Of a stretch of 64,000 nt of DNA, positions 12,060 to 23,490 are shown piece after piece. The stretch lies in the NCBI GenBank assembly GCA_963920765.1, contig OY987248.1, positions 6,482,539 through 6,546,538 on the forward strand, given 5' to 3'. A program made the translations under genes and the position numbers. This stretch comes from Ulota crispa (Eukaryota > Streptophyta > Bryopsida > Orthotrichales > Orthotrichaceae). Under the pieces are notes generated by a model. That model did no database searches. It was not told the DNA's origin and saw only the letters and a program-made list of their open reading frames with translations. The first letter of the stretch is position 1; every line of letters begins with the position of its first letter.

Positions 12060-13000
12060 GAAATAGCAATTTGAAAAGCTCTTTTAATCTTTTAACATCC
12101 CTTCAAATCTCAACTCAATCCAAGATATTGTCCAAAAGTTATGCGGTTTCAAAGTAGAGGCTCTTCTTCCTCCTTACAAACTAAACATTGCCTCTATAAA
12201 CCTCTATAACTTTTGTTTTATACATCACCCATAAAAACGTGATATCAATTTAAAAAGATGATATCATTGTCTACAACCCGTAAATTTTCACTTCAAAATA
12301 AAACTCTGTCCGAAAGCTTTAATCAATCAAAGTGTGGGTCTTAATTTTTTAGAGAGCACCCAAATATCCAACTTCTATCCATTATAACTTCTTCAATAAA
12401 ACTCCAAATGAAATGATTAAAGATAATTCAAAAAACTATGACAACAAACTATCACTCCTAAAAATTTGAGAAGAAAATTTCATACTATCCAAAAGTTGTA
12501 GCTCTTCAAAGTCTTGGCTTTCTCCTAACAAAAGAGCAGCCACCTCCAAACCTTCACACTTCCATAATTTTCTTGTTCAAGCTTCAAATCTTAAGTTTGA
12601 GGACTTTCTAGAAAGCCAATACTAAAATAAACACTTCCTCTAAATCTTGTTGCAAAATAATATACAAATCATAAGTTATGGCTTGTCAAAGTCTCAGCCT
12701 TTCTTCATAGTTTGGTTTTTTGACTCCAAAATTCAAACGCTCATAACTTTTGCATCACAACTTCAAATCAAACTTGGAAATTCATTTTGGAAAGGTAATC
12801 ACACAAGGAACAATCTCCTCAAATTTCAATTCAAAATCATGTATACACAAAAAAATCTCTCACATCAAAGTTTCGGGCTTTTCTCCCCTTTTCTCCCCTC
12901 TTCTCACCAACACTCATATACTAACTTCCAACAACTAAAGGATTTTTCCTCCATAATTTCGATCCTATCTAAGGTAGGGAGGTGGGGCACATCAGCCCAT
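12060..13000. repeat. Decayed tandem repeat, ~180-bp period
   Basis: A recurring landmark (tccaaaagtt...tttcaaagt, with variants) occurs at about 12,131, 12,309, 12,488 and 12,669, with a weaker match near 12,846. The spacings are about 178-181 bases. Each unit also carries 'cataacttttg'- or 'aaaccttcac'-like sequence further along. The plus-strand open frame at 12647-13066 lies in the repeat and shows no domain. Confidence 0.55.
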
Positions 13001-13189
13001 ACCCTTTCCTATCCTAATTTCACCATAGACGCCAAACCCTTTTTCCTTTCACACCTTTCTTATTGACTTCTAAACCCTTAGTATTTTTATTCAAACAAAG
13101 GCAAAATATATGAGCCTTCCAAAACATCTAGATAAACATATGAAAATGATTAAATTACAAAATAAACACCATTGTAAAGTGGCCACGTG

Positions 13190-13500
13190 CTCTTGCGAGC
13201 ATATAATAGCCTCAAACGCTTGTCTTCAGTTGCCAAGTCGTGGACTTGGTTAGCTGAAGAAGCGGTCATCTCTAGTCGCCCGCCGGTCCGGGTTTGAATT
13301 CCATTGGACTCGTCGAGCGGTGATGGCAGCTTACGGCTTAGCAGCTAGTGAGACAGGAAATTGGCCCAGCCAACCCGCTACCTACTCCCCTGAGCTGTGT
13401 ATGTGACAAGACGGAGTAGCGCACTGGAATCTATGGTTGCTGCGCTGTCACCAAACCGTGGTCCTTACCATGGCCACCTCTTTTGCCTCAACTGTTTATT
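13190..13500. mobile_element. Possible tRNA-derived SINE
   Basis: A relatively GC-rich island sits in AT-rich surroundings. 'ggtttgaattcc' near 13,291 resembles a pol III B box, with 'ttagctgaagaagcgg' about 40 bases upstream as a candidate A box. The rest shows no coding frame. Ends and target duplications were not found, so the call is tentative. Confidence 0.4.
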
Positions 13501-13559
13501 TATTGAAATCAACACAAACATAAATATATAACAAGTATTTACATGATGGAGATATCTCC

Positions 13560-14110
13560 ATCAGGATACCGTCCAACCAGGGCGTCCACCTAAATCGTCC
13601 AATCAGACCATCCATTCAATTGTCCAAGAAGGCCGTCAAACTAGGCTGTCCATCTGGCCATCCAAAAGGTCGTCCATCTAGTTGTCCGACCAAAAATGTC
13701 CATCTGGCTCTCAAAGCAAGCCGTCCATCCGGTCTGTCCAAACAGGGTGTCCATCTGGCCGTCCAAGAAGGCCAATAAACTAGAATATCCATCTAGCCAT
13801 CCAACCAAAATGTCTATTTGGCCATCAAATCAAGCCGTCCATCTAGCCATTAAACCAAACCATCCATATCAACTATTAATGTGGAGTCGCGGACCGTCAA
13901 CCCATTTGTCCATCAAGGTATATCGTCAACTAAAACCATCCAACGCAAACGATGCGACTTTCGTCCAATGGATTTTGCATCCACTGTCGACAATTTTGTC
14001 GATAGATTCATTCGTCCAGTGCCTATTATCATCCACTTTCAAAATTTTGTCAACAAATTTCACCTTGATAGATGTTAGAGTTGAATCTTGACGCTTGGAC
14101 ATACATCCAG
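13560..14110. repeat. Long CCGTCCA-type minisatellite
   Basis: Units around 'tggccgtccaacaaggc' and 'tagccatccaaccaaaatg' recur for about 320 bp, followed by a segment with 'gtccatcaagg' and 'catccagacgtcc'. It belongs to the same family as 11,240-11,410. Variation between units is dominated by G/A and C/T changes. Open frames at 13696-14091 are repeat translations. Confidence 0.75.
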
Positions 14111-17100
14111 ACGTCCAAAGGTGACATTATGGGGACAACTTTGCTAATAATAGTAATTTGGAGTTACAAACTAACTTTTGGAGAAAAGCTCCAAATCACA
14201 AACGGATGGTGTCACTGGCTTTAGAATGCCAAATTTAAGTGGTTTAAACACCCTAAACTCTTAATTCTAATAGCTAAAACTTAAAAAATCTAAAAATAAT
14301 CAAAATATGGAAAGTATAACTCCAAATTTTGGAAATTTTTTTTTTTCAAAGTTTTAACTTCACCAATTTGTTCAAAAGAGTTGTAAAAGTGAGGAAACGT
14401 TTTTTTTTTGCCAAATTTCAACCTTGGACTCTCCTAAAATCTTGGTCAACACATTGCCCGTCAGCGGAGCCACTAAAGTTGTCAAAAGTCACTCATTGAT
14501 ATAGATCCTATGCTTGAAATGCCTTCAAATTTGTTAACATATCTTATTAACACAAAGTAACATATTTTAATTTTTTGTAGGATTTTACTGCAAATTGGGA
14601 ATTTTAAGAATATTCCATCGTTAATCTAGCGGTTGACCATCCGGTGAGAGCGATCAGACAATCAAAACTTTCAAAAAAAATTTGTAGAACCTCCTATGGA
14701 GTTTTACAACATTTAGTCAAACTTCTATTTTTAGTCAAATTTCTTTACATTGTGGCCGATTTAAAATTGGCTCAACCTCTATCTTGCTATTTATAGTTTT
14801 ACTATTTTTAACTACTTTTAATCTACAAAAAGTAAAAAATAGGTAGTAAAAAATTTAGGGCACATTTATGTACATCTAATTATTTTTAAATTTAGCTTTA
14901 ACTACTTTTTAGGGCTTTTTGACGCTTTTTCTCTCTAAAATTTGCAAAATTCAATAAAAAGTGAGCTTTTTATCAAAGGTGCTAACCTTGGGCTTACAGT
15001 GAATCTATAATTGAAAACTATCCAATCTAATGCTTCAAACTAAGGTTGTCAAGAGAAGAATTGTTAGTCCCCTTTTTTAGTCTATTTTCCTTTTTTAAAT
15101 GGCTACAAACCGTCCTCTATCTTTGCTAAACTCTTTTAGCAAACTCAAAACATTATTTTTAGTGCCCAAGTCATAATGACACTCAACCTCCTTTTGTTAA
15201 GCCATTGTAGTGTTCTATTCCTTGACAAAATTGCTATTAATGGGGGTTACATGAACTCCTTTAAAATCAACCACCATTTCAAGGCTGACTTTTTTGCAAT
15301 AACCAAAAGTATAAGATCATTTTTCACAACATTCTGATCTCATAAAAGCAACTACGCTCTGCTCAAAACCTTGCATCCTCCCAATGCAAGATACCATTAT
15401 TGTTTTTAGCTCTTTATTGTCTATAGTGTTTGCCTCTGTCCCTTCCAAGACTTTGGCAAGTTTTTGTTCAATACCATCTTGTTTTGCCTCCAACAATGCC
15501 ACCTAAGTTGATAGCACATCAAAAGCCAACTAAAACACTCACACAACCAAGCCAACTAGCATTATTTGAGTGTTCATTATACTATTATAATTCATGCATT
15601 GGGAGTCCAAAGGCCAATATATACAATAGCTCCACAAAACAATGTCAAAGTTTTGCAAATTCTAAGATGGAGAAGTAAAAGCTTGTATAATAAAGATCCA
15701 AAACAAACACACCCACTAGCACACACAAATTACAAAAATATCCTTTATTGTTATTACTTAACAATCATGACTCTTAGAAATCAAGCATAATCCAAGACCT
15801 AAAAGATGGGTCCATGGTCTTCTACAAAAATTAAATCAAAACAAGTAACTACCCTCTTGAAAGCCAACCAAGTCCTTGGAAAAAAAAAGAGTTTAGAAAT
15901 CCACTAACAAACAAATACAAAATAGGAAAAAACACACTTAAAATTTGGCAAACAACATCATATTCATTAAAATGGGAAAATGAGAACCTCTTAAAACAGT
16001 ACCATTATCTGTACACTTCTAAAATAGATAAAAATTCTTATAATTTTCAAGCAATATATTGTAATTTCATTAACCGTTACTTGCAACTTTCATTAAAATG
16101 AGAGTTTAGTATAGTTAGAATGCTTGAAATGACTATTGTTTGATGTAAAAGATATTGGTTTTTCATATAATTGAATATGGTGATTTCTGTTGGACACCAA
16201 GTTATAAGCAAAATAGTTGGTTGGAAGAAGCTGTTTGTATCACTTAGGTGATTTGAGTTTGATTCTCGTTGAACTTGTATGATTGTCTACATATCATACT
16301 TAACTTGGTGCCACTCAATGACCTTTGCAAGTAGAAAATTTGTAGCAACCAACCAGCTCCATTTCCAAAAATTATGACAAGTGTGTATTGCGTTAACAAA
16401 ACAGAAAGTGATGAATGATTGGCACAAAAAAAGAATTAGAACATGAAAAGAAATCATATATTAATAACAACGTAAAATAATTTGCTTTGCAAAGCAAATA
16501 CCATACGAATATAATTTCCTATTACTAATATATAAAATCAAATCATCTCAAATCAATCTATGTCAATTATAACATAATGGGGATAATGCGCTCTATAAAT
16601 TTGCTTGCACTTTTACTAAATTATTTCTATAAAACTACTTTAAACAAGAACTATATAAAAAAACTTAAAACATACAAGGAAACCTTTCTCTTCCGTACAT
16701 GTCAATTAGAACTATACAAAGCAGGCTTCCATGTATAACATCAATTTGCACAAATGTGACTTTAAGGATGCACAATTTTTTGAATTAGTCCAACATTTAG
16801 CTGCATACTTTGCAAATGTTGTATTCTACAAGCTGGAGAACATTTAACACTCTCTTTGAGGAGATTATGTCTATCACTCTAAGTAAAAAAATTTCAATTG
16901 TAGATAGCTTCAAAGATACATGAATAGGATCATGTGATGTGTTATAGCATAGGAAAGTACTTATCCTCTTGTTGGCATTAAAAGAGACTTAAAACACCAA
17001 GTAGATGACTCGTTTTTGTTCCATAGAGATTTAGTTTGTAGATCCTCAAGGTTGTCCAGAACAAGATGAAGAAATCCTGTAGGTAATTTGGAAATAGACA

Positions 17101-18170
17101 CAAAGCACCCACACCAAGAGAAAAGGTAACCAATAGATCCTTAGTCAACCAACAAGCCTCCTAACTATCCTTCCTTTCCTCACCAACAATCTAGATACCA
17201 GGAAGGAGAGGCCTCTCCCTGTACCTCTTCCGGATCTGGTTGCCAAAACACACAACAAGTAATAGAAGTTTAGCCTCTATATTAGAGGGTTTTGTGAGTG
17301 GAGATTAAGGTAGGCCACGTGAAATCCTACCCTTCAATAGTTTAGAGTGAGTGAAGAATCACTAATCCAAACAACAACAAAAAACACAAGGACAATAGGG
17401 TGCAATTACTCCCTCACAGCCAATCCAGACATAGATCCAAACCAACAGGTCACGCAGGAAACCCTTACAACCCCAAAATACTACAATGACAAATCCTTCC
17501 TCACATAATTCTTGGTGCTAAGATGGTAACTGGATAATTAAAGGATCCTTGCTCCTTTGCTTACAATCACTCTTGGCGGTAGTGGAACCTCTCAATTGTC
17601 AGCTAGCATGCGTTGGGATTGCTATCTAGATGCACCCAACCTAAGACTGGCTATCCCTCACAAGAGTACTCAGATCGTAAACCCAAACAAAACTGCCCCT
17701 TAATACACACATTTTTCTAACCACCTCTCTACTGGCTCCAAAATCTGGATCAGATAGGATCCGGAGTCACTTCTTTCTCCTTTTCCTCCAACACTGGCAT
17801 TCCCATACACAACACTTCAAGTGATCAATTCAAAGCACTGAGATAAGAAAACTTTGCTTGCATTAGAAGGATCAGAGATAACAAAATGAATTGAGGCGCT
17901 AATCTCAACCATGCCTCTAATAACTAATCATGTGGAAGCTAAAAAGTCTCCTTCTAAAAAGCTGCGGTCCAAGGAATGACAAATGTCATTCTCTTTACCA
18001 AAAAGTAGTGGTCCCCCCTTAGCCACAAAATCCCAAAAAAAGTGGATTTGAGATCCTATAATCCCGGATTCGGGTGCTACATGCACTACACCAGGAAGTA
18101 ACTACAATTTTACTCCTAGTGCTTGCCCCCTTTATTCTATTTACCCTAGTTTCTTTAGTTAATACTACTA
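14111..18170. other. Gene-free AT-rich stretch
   Basis: No frame longer than about 80 codons and no recognised domain is seen. At about 16,205-16,290 'tagttggttgg' and 'gagtttgattctcg', some 50 bases apart, resemble pol III A and B boxes, so a SINE remnant is possible. From about 17,000 the base composition becomes less AT-rich, approaching the gene remnant at 18,171-19,253. Confidence 0.4.
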
Positions 18171-18229
18171 CTAAATGATTAGGTCTTCTTCTTCAGAGTC
18201 GTAGACACCACCTTCGGCGCTGCCAGTCT

Positions 18230-19253
18230 TCAACTTCTGCTCGCGCCCTTATCCTTGACATGAGCCTTTCTTTTCTTCTTCCGGGTTCCTTGGGCTGCAA
18301 GTCTGGTCACTTTCAGATCCGAGTCATTAGATGAATCTAAGATCTCAAACCCATCCAAGGATCCTATGGTTTCTTCATCACTCGCGGTATCCTCCTTTGA
18401 AGAGTTGTCTGGAAGATCAATCTTGATCGGGGATGCCTCACTTTTGGTCAAAGAAAACAACTTTCTTGCACGCTTGGCAGTAATCTTCCTCTTCACCAAG
18501 CTAGGCTCCTGCTTCAAAGCCTGATCTTCTGGTGTGATAGGATCTTGACTTGGATCCTGAGATCCGGGTGCTAACTTCTCCTCTTCAGCACCCAAATCGA
18601 GTTGGCTGGGTAGATGGCTGGATATCAGGGTTGTCACTTCTTCCTACTCCTTTGGTGTAGCCGGCTTTGGTGATGGAACGATAGGGGACTTCCGGATGGG
18701 GGTCGCTTCCTTGACTTGTTCGGAACCACCACTCGCACCTTGTCAAGTTTTGATACTTGCTAAGATGGTCCTCATCTCTAGCAGCATCACCTCCATCGAT
18801 TCTCCATTCTCCACCACCACCAAAACCACCTTGGTCCCAACTTGCAACCCTCCCTTCAAGACTTCCGCATCATAAAGCTTTGCCTTCATCACTACATTGC
18901 CCAGATTGCCAATGAAGCGCATGAGCTCAGTGATCCCCATGTTGGCCTCGCAAGCCGCCTTGTCTCCCTTGCTCTCCTCCTTTAGCTTATCCTTCGGATC
19001 CCTCACCTATTGGGTCAGCTTGTCCACCTCTGTTTGCTTGGAAGTTTTGAACTTAATCAAATCCTTAACCCCAGCAAGCATGTCTGCCAATGAAGCTCCC
19101 CCAAGGAGCCTATGCATGCTCCTGTTGTGCTGCGGGTGCATGTGGATCGTCCGGTCAACCTTCTCCAAATCCTTCACAATTCCAGATATAAGGTTGGGTT
19201 TCATCTTCTCCATGGTTACAGGTTCAAGTACCTTTGAAGGCCCAGCAGCGTCC
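18230..19253 (-). pseudogene. Unknown gene, 3' part, split by CACTA insertion
   Basis: A single minus-strand frame runs from 19,253 to 18,230 with stops at 19,007 (TAG), 18,743 (TGA) and 18,644 (TAG) and no frameshift until about 18,240. There a one-base shift would extend the frame to a TAG at 18,171 through an acidic tail (SEEEDLII). The protein is hydrophilic: a Met/Lys/Glu-rich helical part, then Pro/Ser-rich sequence, an acidic Ser/Asp patch and a basic KKKRKAH patch. The family is not recognised. It may be a gag-like protein of a retroelement or a plant-specific gene. It continues in frame into 35,882-36,681 on the far side of the inserted element. Of the stops here, two could come from CAG and one from CGA by C-to-T change. 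Confidence 0.65.
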
Positions 19254-19256
19254 TTG

Positions 19257-19272
19257 CACTATAAGAAACCTG
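19257..19272 (+). repeat. CACTA left terminal inverted repeat
   Basis: The 16 bases match the right end perfectly in inverted orientation and are preceded by the target duplication TTG. Confidence 0.9.
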
Positions 19273-20730
19273 GGTTTTTTTGACGTCCATGCAAAAACAA
19301 CCCTTTGTTAGATGCGTTTATTCTAACATAATTTTGACATCATTTAGCTTTCAAAATCTAGAAAATTTTGATGTCAAAATTTCATAACTTCTACAAAATG
19401 TGTGGTTGTCAAAAATAGTAGCCATAATGTCAAGAACAACCACAACAATGTCCATCCAAACATGGATGTGTTGACAAATGTCCATCATGACATAAAAATC
19501 AACATACTTACCAGTCTGACAAGGGCACATTTTTTTCAATACGGGTAACTCTCCATAGTTTACCCCTCTAGATTTGGGTAAAAAAAATGCCCACTGTAAA
19601 AACTACAGCCCAAAAAAATGCAAATGTCTGTTCCCACATCAGGCTTGACATTGTGATGAACATCACTGTAACTATGACAGTGGGGGGTTAGTTTCACCAA
19701 GGGCAACTTCCAAGAGTTTGCTATTTACATAAACGGTAAAATTGTTGACCAGTGTAAAAAAAAATGGCCCAGAAATTTAGATGTCTACAAAGACGTTTTC
19801 TTTGTTGTCAAACTAAACATAACTGCCAGGCTGGCAATGGAGGCCGGATTTATCATGGATAACTTTGAAAAAATTATAGAGCATGTACAGGTGAAAACGC
19901 AAACCATCAAATAATTTTAATTTTGGGAATTTCTGCATGTTTACTAGAACGTATGTTTGGATGTCAAAACTATCATGACTGGCACTTTGACGAGGTGGGT
20001 CAATTTCATTGAAAGTAAATTTACATGAGTTATTATGCAATGATGTGTTAAAAGGCTACCCTTTAAAAAAATAATGATTAGCTGCATTCTGCGCATCTAG
20101 AACTATGTCCGTCACAACATCAATCTAAACATGCTGGCCATGCTGGCGAATGTGGCTTAGTTTAACATTAGTTCACTTTGTACAAGTTACTATGCAAGGT
20201 TTGGTGAAATTATTGCCCATTGCAAGAGTCACGGACACTTTAAATCAAATCCTAACGTCATGAGAGACATTGAGATGGACATCACTATAACCATGCCACT
20301 CCACAATAAAGGTGACATTCACATTGACGTACTACTAAACGCAGTTTTGAATTCTATAGACAACTGATTTGCAATGGACCGTTTCAGGTAAATCATACAT
20401 GCATCACTTGCGTGGACATGCACCATGCTCTTAACAACATCCACATGAACATTTCTCAAACGCAATCTCTGATGTAGAAAATTTCCAATTACCATGTAGG
20501 ACCAACAAGTGCGTGCTCACTAGAACATCCCACAAATTATGCAAATGCTACGCAATACCTCATTTTCTGCAATTAACGTGGGCCTGAACGTCTACTAGTA
20601 CATTAGGGATGTCATACATCACATGCTTCAAACAATGTCCTAGTACTATAGTCTAGGGCCATGGCATGTATCACTTCTCATGTGTTGTGGCTACTCCATT
20701 GGGTCCCTCTATTGTCGGTACGACGTAGGT
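19273..20730. other. CACTA left subterminal region
   Basis: Non-coding. It is filled with short recurring motifs, for example 'gatgtcaaaa', 'tgacat', 'aacatcca' and 'tgacgtc', in both orientations. In characterised CACTA elements such arrays bind the accessory protein; that role is inferred here. Short open frames are ignored. Confidence 0.6.
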
Positions 20731-20737
20731 ACAACCC

Positions 20738-20981
20738 CTAGTGTCTAGTCTTTTTATAGGTTTTGTTTCCATTGCAACGGGTGCAGGCTTTCAAAGTCAG
20801 CATCATTACCAACGTTGATGATGGCAGGGTCATGTTGCTCTTCATGTAGTGTTGAACGTTGCCCTCGCATGTCTGTTCTACAAACAACCTTCCATCCGTT
20901 TTTTTGTGCATCATTAGACAAGAATACTTGCTGACAATGCAATGGAAATGCAAACGAGTCGGCATTCACCGCACTGTCCAT
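20738..20981 (-). pseudogene. DUF4216-like C-terminal part of CACTA transposase gene
   Basis: The minus-strand frame has DSFAFPLHCQQVFLSNDAQKNGWKVVCRTDMRGQR. This matches the usual DUF4216 pattern of a PF.LA..A.QVFY-type segment followed by W.VV, found at the C-terminal end of CACTA tnp2 proteins. It lies downstream of the DUF4218 segment on the same strand, in the expected order. Upstream sequence to about 21,550 has the right strand bias but is broken by stops. The match rests on a short stretch. Confidence 0.5.
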
Positions 20982-22039
20982 GCGGTTGAAATTGGCTATG
21001 CTAAAGCCATACTTGTCACGCTTGACGATAGGATATCAAGCATCGCGCGTGCTTCTCACCTAGTTGCGTACCAAAAGTGTGGTGCAATGGTTGCGGTAGT
21101 CCAATTCCAAGATCTCCTCTATGTACCTCCATACTCCGTGGTCCTCTCAACGGGTCTTCCGTTGGAAATCCCCTATTGAAGCTGTTTGGTGAAAGTTGCT
21201 ACCACGCATGAGTCTCAAGTAACAAGACCATCCTTTGCGCTGCAAACGCGTAAATGCATCCCAATCGCATGCATATGTCGATGTGTAGTTGCATATCTCT
21301 TGGGCGGGAATGCAAACTAAAGGACGTCCGCCTCAAGCTGTTCCTTGTCTCTTTGCATGTTTCCCACCCGCAATTTCAACCAATCCGCAAATGAAGGTAG
21401 CTCACCCAAATTGTCAGGGTATCTTTACCGTGCAAGAAAGCGTTGGGAATGAAACTCAATCCAATAAGCCTCTTGCTCTATCTATCTGCATGCCTTTGCA
21501 GCTCTGTAATCCCTGCAACAAGTTCCAAATCACTATACATTATTTGTGACTGCACTGACGTCAAGATGTAGTGTAAATGATCATCACCCATGCCTAATCA
21601 AATGTTAGATGAAATGCAGTTCTATTGCCTTGAGTGTCCCTTTGGATACTGCCTACATTGTAGAAAACATGCAATATATGACAGTGACATTACTGTTTAG
21701 GGCCAACGTGACACTCTCTACTATACTCTTTATGAGGGACATTGCTTTGTATGAGCTAACATAAACTGATACGTTCTGTGTAACATGCAAGTATTTTGGA
21801 ATGTAAACATATAGGTCAATGCTAACGTTCTGGTAGGCACAAAAGAACATTGCCACTTGTTTCAAACAGCATTACCAAATTCTAGACGTAATCATGATCG
21901 TTGTACTCTCTAATCACAGTTAACATTAACAATAGCATCTAGCCACTTACTTCCAAAACCGTTCTAGACATGCCAAATTGTGAAGAGCAAAAGAGTGCGC
22001 ATAACCACGCACTATATCTGACATCTTTTGCTTCCTAGT

Positions 22040-22579
22040 CTAGCTAGGGTTTAGAATCTTGTCGTTCATAGTAGCGTCTTTGTCTACGTCCCATATTTGA
22101 TGGGTCGTTGCCCTATGTCGTGTCATATACTCTATGCAAAACCCCAATGCCTCTTCCATGCGATAGCCTTCCGCTATGCTCCCCTCTGGATGAGCATAAG
22201 CTCTAACGTAGTCTTTCAATGTCTTCAAGTATTGCTCAATGGGGTACATCCACCTGTAATGGACGGGGCTGCAAATAAACAGCTGCTCCACTAGATGCAC
22301 GGACAGGAGTGTCATGACATTCAGAAATGTCAATGGAAACTCCTTCTCTAGAATGCAAGATGCAACAATCATGTTCTCCATGAGTTCCTCCTTGTTGTCC
22401 TCTTGCACCTCTTTCTCACACAACCTTTGAAACACCCAACACATCTTTATAATTGCTAGCCGTACTTCATCATCTAGAAGGTTTCTAATTGCGACGGGGA
22501 GTACTTGCAATGGACAGATTTTCACAGCGCAGTTGCATGTCAGTTGTGATGCATATGTAGACATCCATGACTGCATCAA
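22040..22579 (-). pseudogene. DUF4218 exon of CACTA transposase gene
   Basis: 179 codons carry the strongly conserved segment VEQLFICSPVHYRWMYPIEQYLKTLKDYVRAYAHPEGSIAEGY, then EEALGFCIEYM, diagnostic of DUF4218 in plant CACTA tnp2 proteins. The N-terminal end (LPVAIRNLLDDEVRLAIIKMCWVFQRLC) also fits the family. The true exon probably begins near 22,570 after a splice acceptor. Its upstream exon (22,807-23,010) ends at a CAG|GTAACT donor. No stop falls inside this exon. Confidence 0.85.
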
Positions 22580-22806
22580 GATGTCTAGAATGTGATGTTT
22601 GTGTTAATTAACACTTTAAATATAACGTGTTATAATTGCAATCATGTCTGTTGCAACCCAACATGACACTTCGTTAACATCAGTATCAAATTTTTGGTTG
22701 TCTTGGTTATATCAATCAAGGTATCTACTGACACTGACAAATGTTGTGATATATGCATTTCTAGACATGAAAGCATAACGTGAAGGTTTCATACATAGTT
22801 ACCTGT

Positions 22807-23045
22807 TGTATGAAGATGTAGTAGTCATGCGTCTTCATGTACTGAAGTTGCCCATCCTTCAGACGCTTTTGAATACAACCTACATATTTTGAGGGGGTGC
22901 AGATGTTTGAAATGATCTACACAAACTCCTTTTGCTTGTCTGGTTTGTACAGCCCCTGTGGCATCTGAAGTTGATCTCCTTGATGTTGCAACCATAACTC
23001 ATCTCAGATTTCCAAGTCTTGCAAGTCCTGGCAACTCCCTGGGCT
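22807..23045 (-). pseudogene. Upstream exon of the CACTA DUF4218 region
   Basis: The minus-strand translation holds DELWLQ, QMPQGLYKPDKQKEF and CIQKRLKDGQLQYMKTHDYYIFIQQ. These match the segment of tnp2 proteins just before DUF4218, whose usual form ends in MK.HDCH.FMQ. A TGA at 23,004-23,006 sits where relatives have Arg (CGA) in a conserved IRKEL-type motif. A donor site follows FIQQ. It is too broken to be found as one open frame. Confidence 0.65.
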
Positions 23046-23490
23046 ATCGTTCATACCTAGAAATGTCTTCAAAAATGTTCTTGCACAAGTTTTTTTTGTA
23101 ATGCATGACGTCCAAGGTGTGTCAAACCAACAAATGTTGTCAACATGAAATGGATGCTCCTCAAGACTAGACCAACAACACTAGACCGTCCGTTCAAATT
23201 TAAAGATATGTGCTACCATGATTTTTTGAACGTGATGTTGTACCCCCATGAAAACAACACCCGACATTGTTGTTGTTGTGATCAATCCAAGGAATATCTA
23301 CCATGACTTGACAATGTACTTTTTGACATACATATGTACACTTTAACATTTCATTTAACATTTTATCATCCATTTTTATATCTAAAATCACATAGACATG
23401 CAGATGCATAGACAAATTCTTTGCACTTCCAGTTGTAGCAACATTTACTTTGAAGTTTTCCCAATGTTCACTACATTCAAACATGCTACG

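Noticed and set aside
11169..14091. Open frames translating the CCGTCCA minisatellites as proteins
   Set aside because: The peptides only echo the DNA repeat and occur in several frames.
11240..14110. CRISPR array
   Set aside because: The repeats are degenerate and contiguous, without unique spacers of regular size, and the context is plant nuclear DNA.
18230..19213. Three independent short genes on the minus strand
   Set aside because: They share one frame and are separated only by single stops, so one broken gene is the simpler reading.
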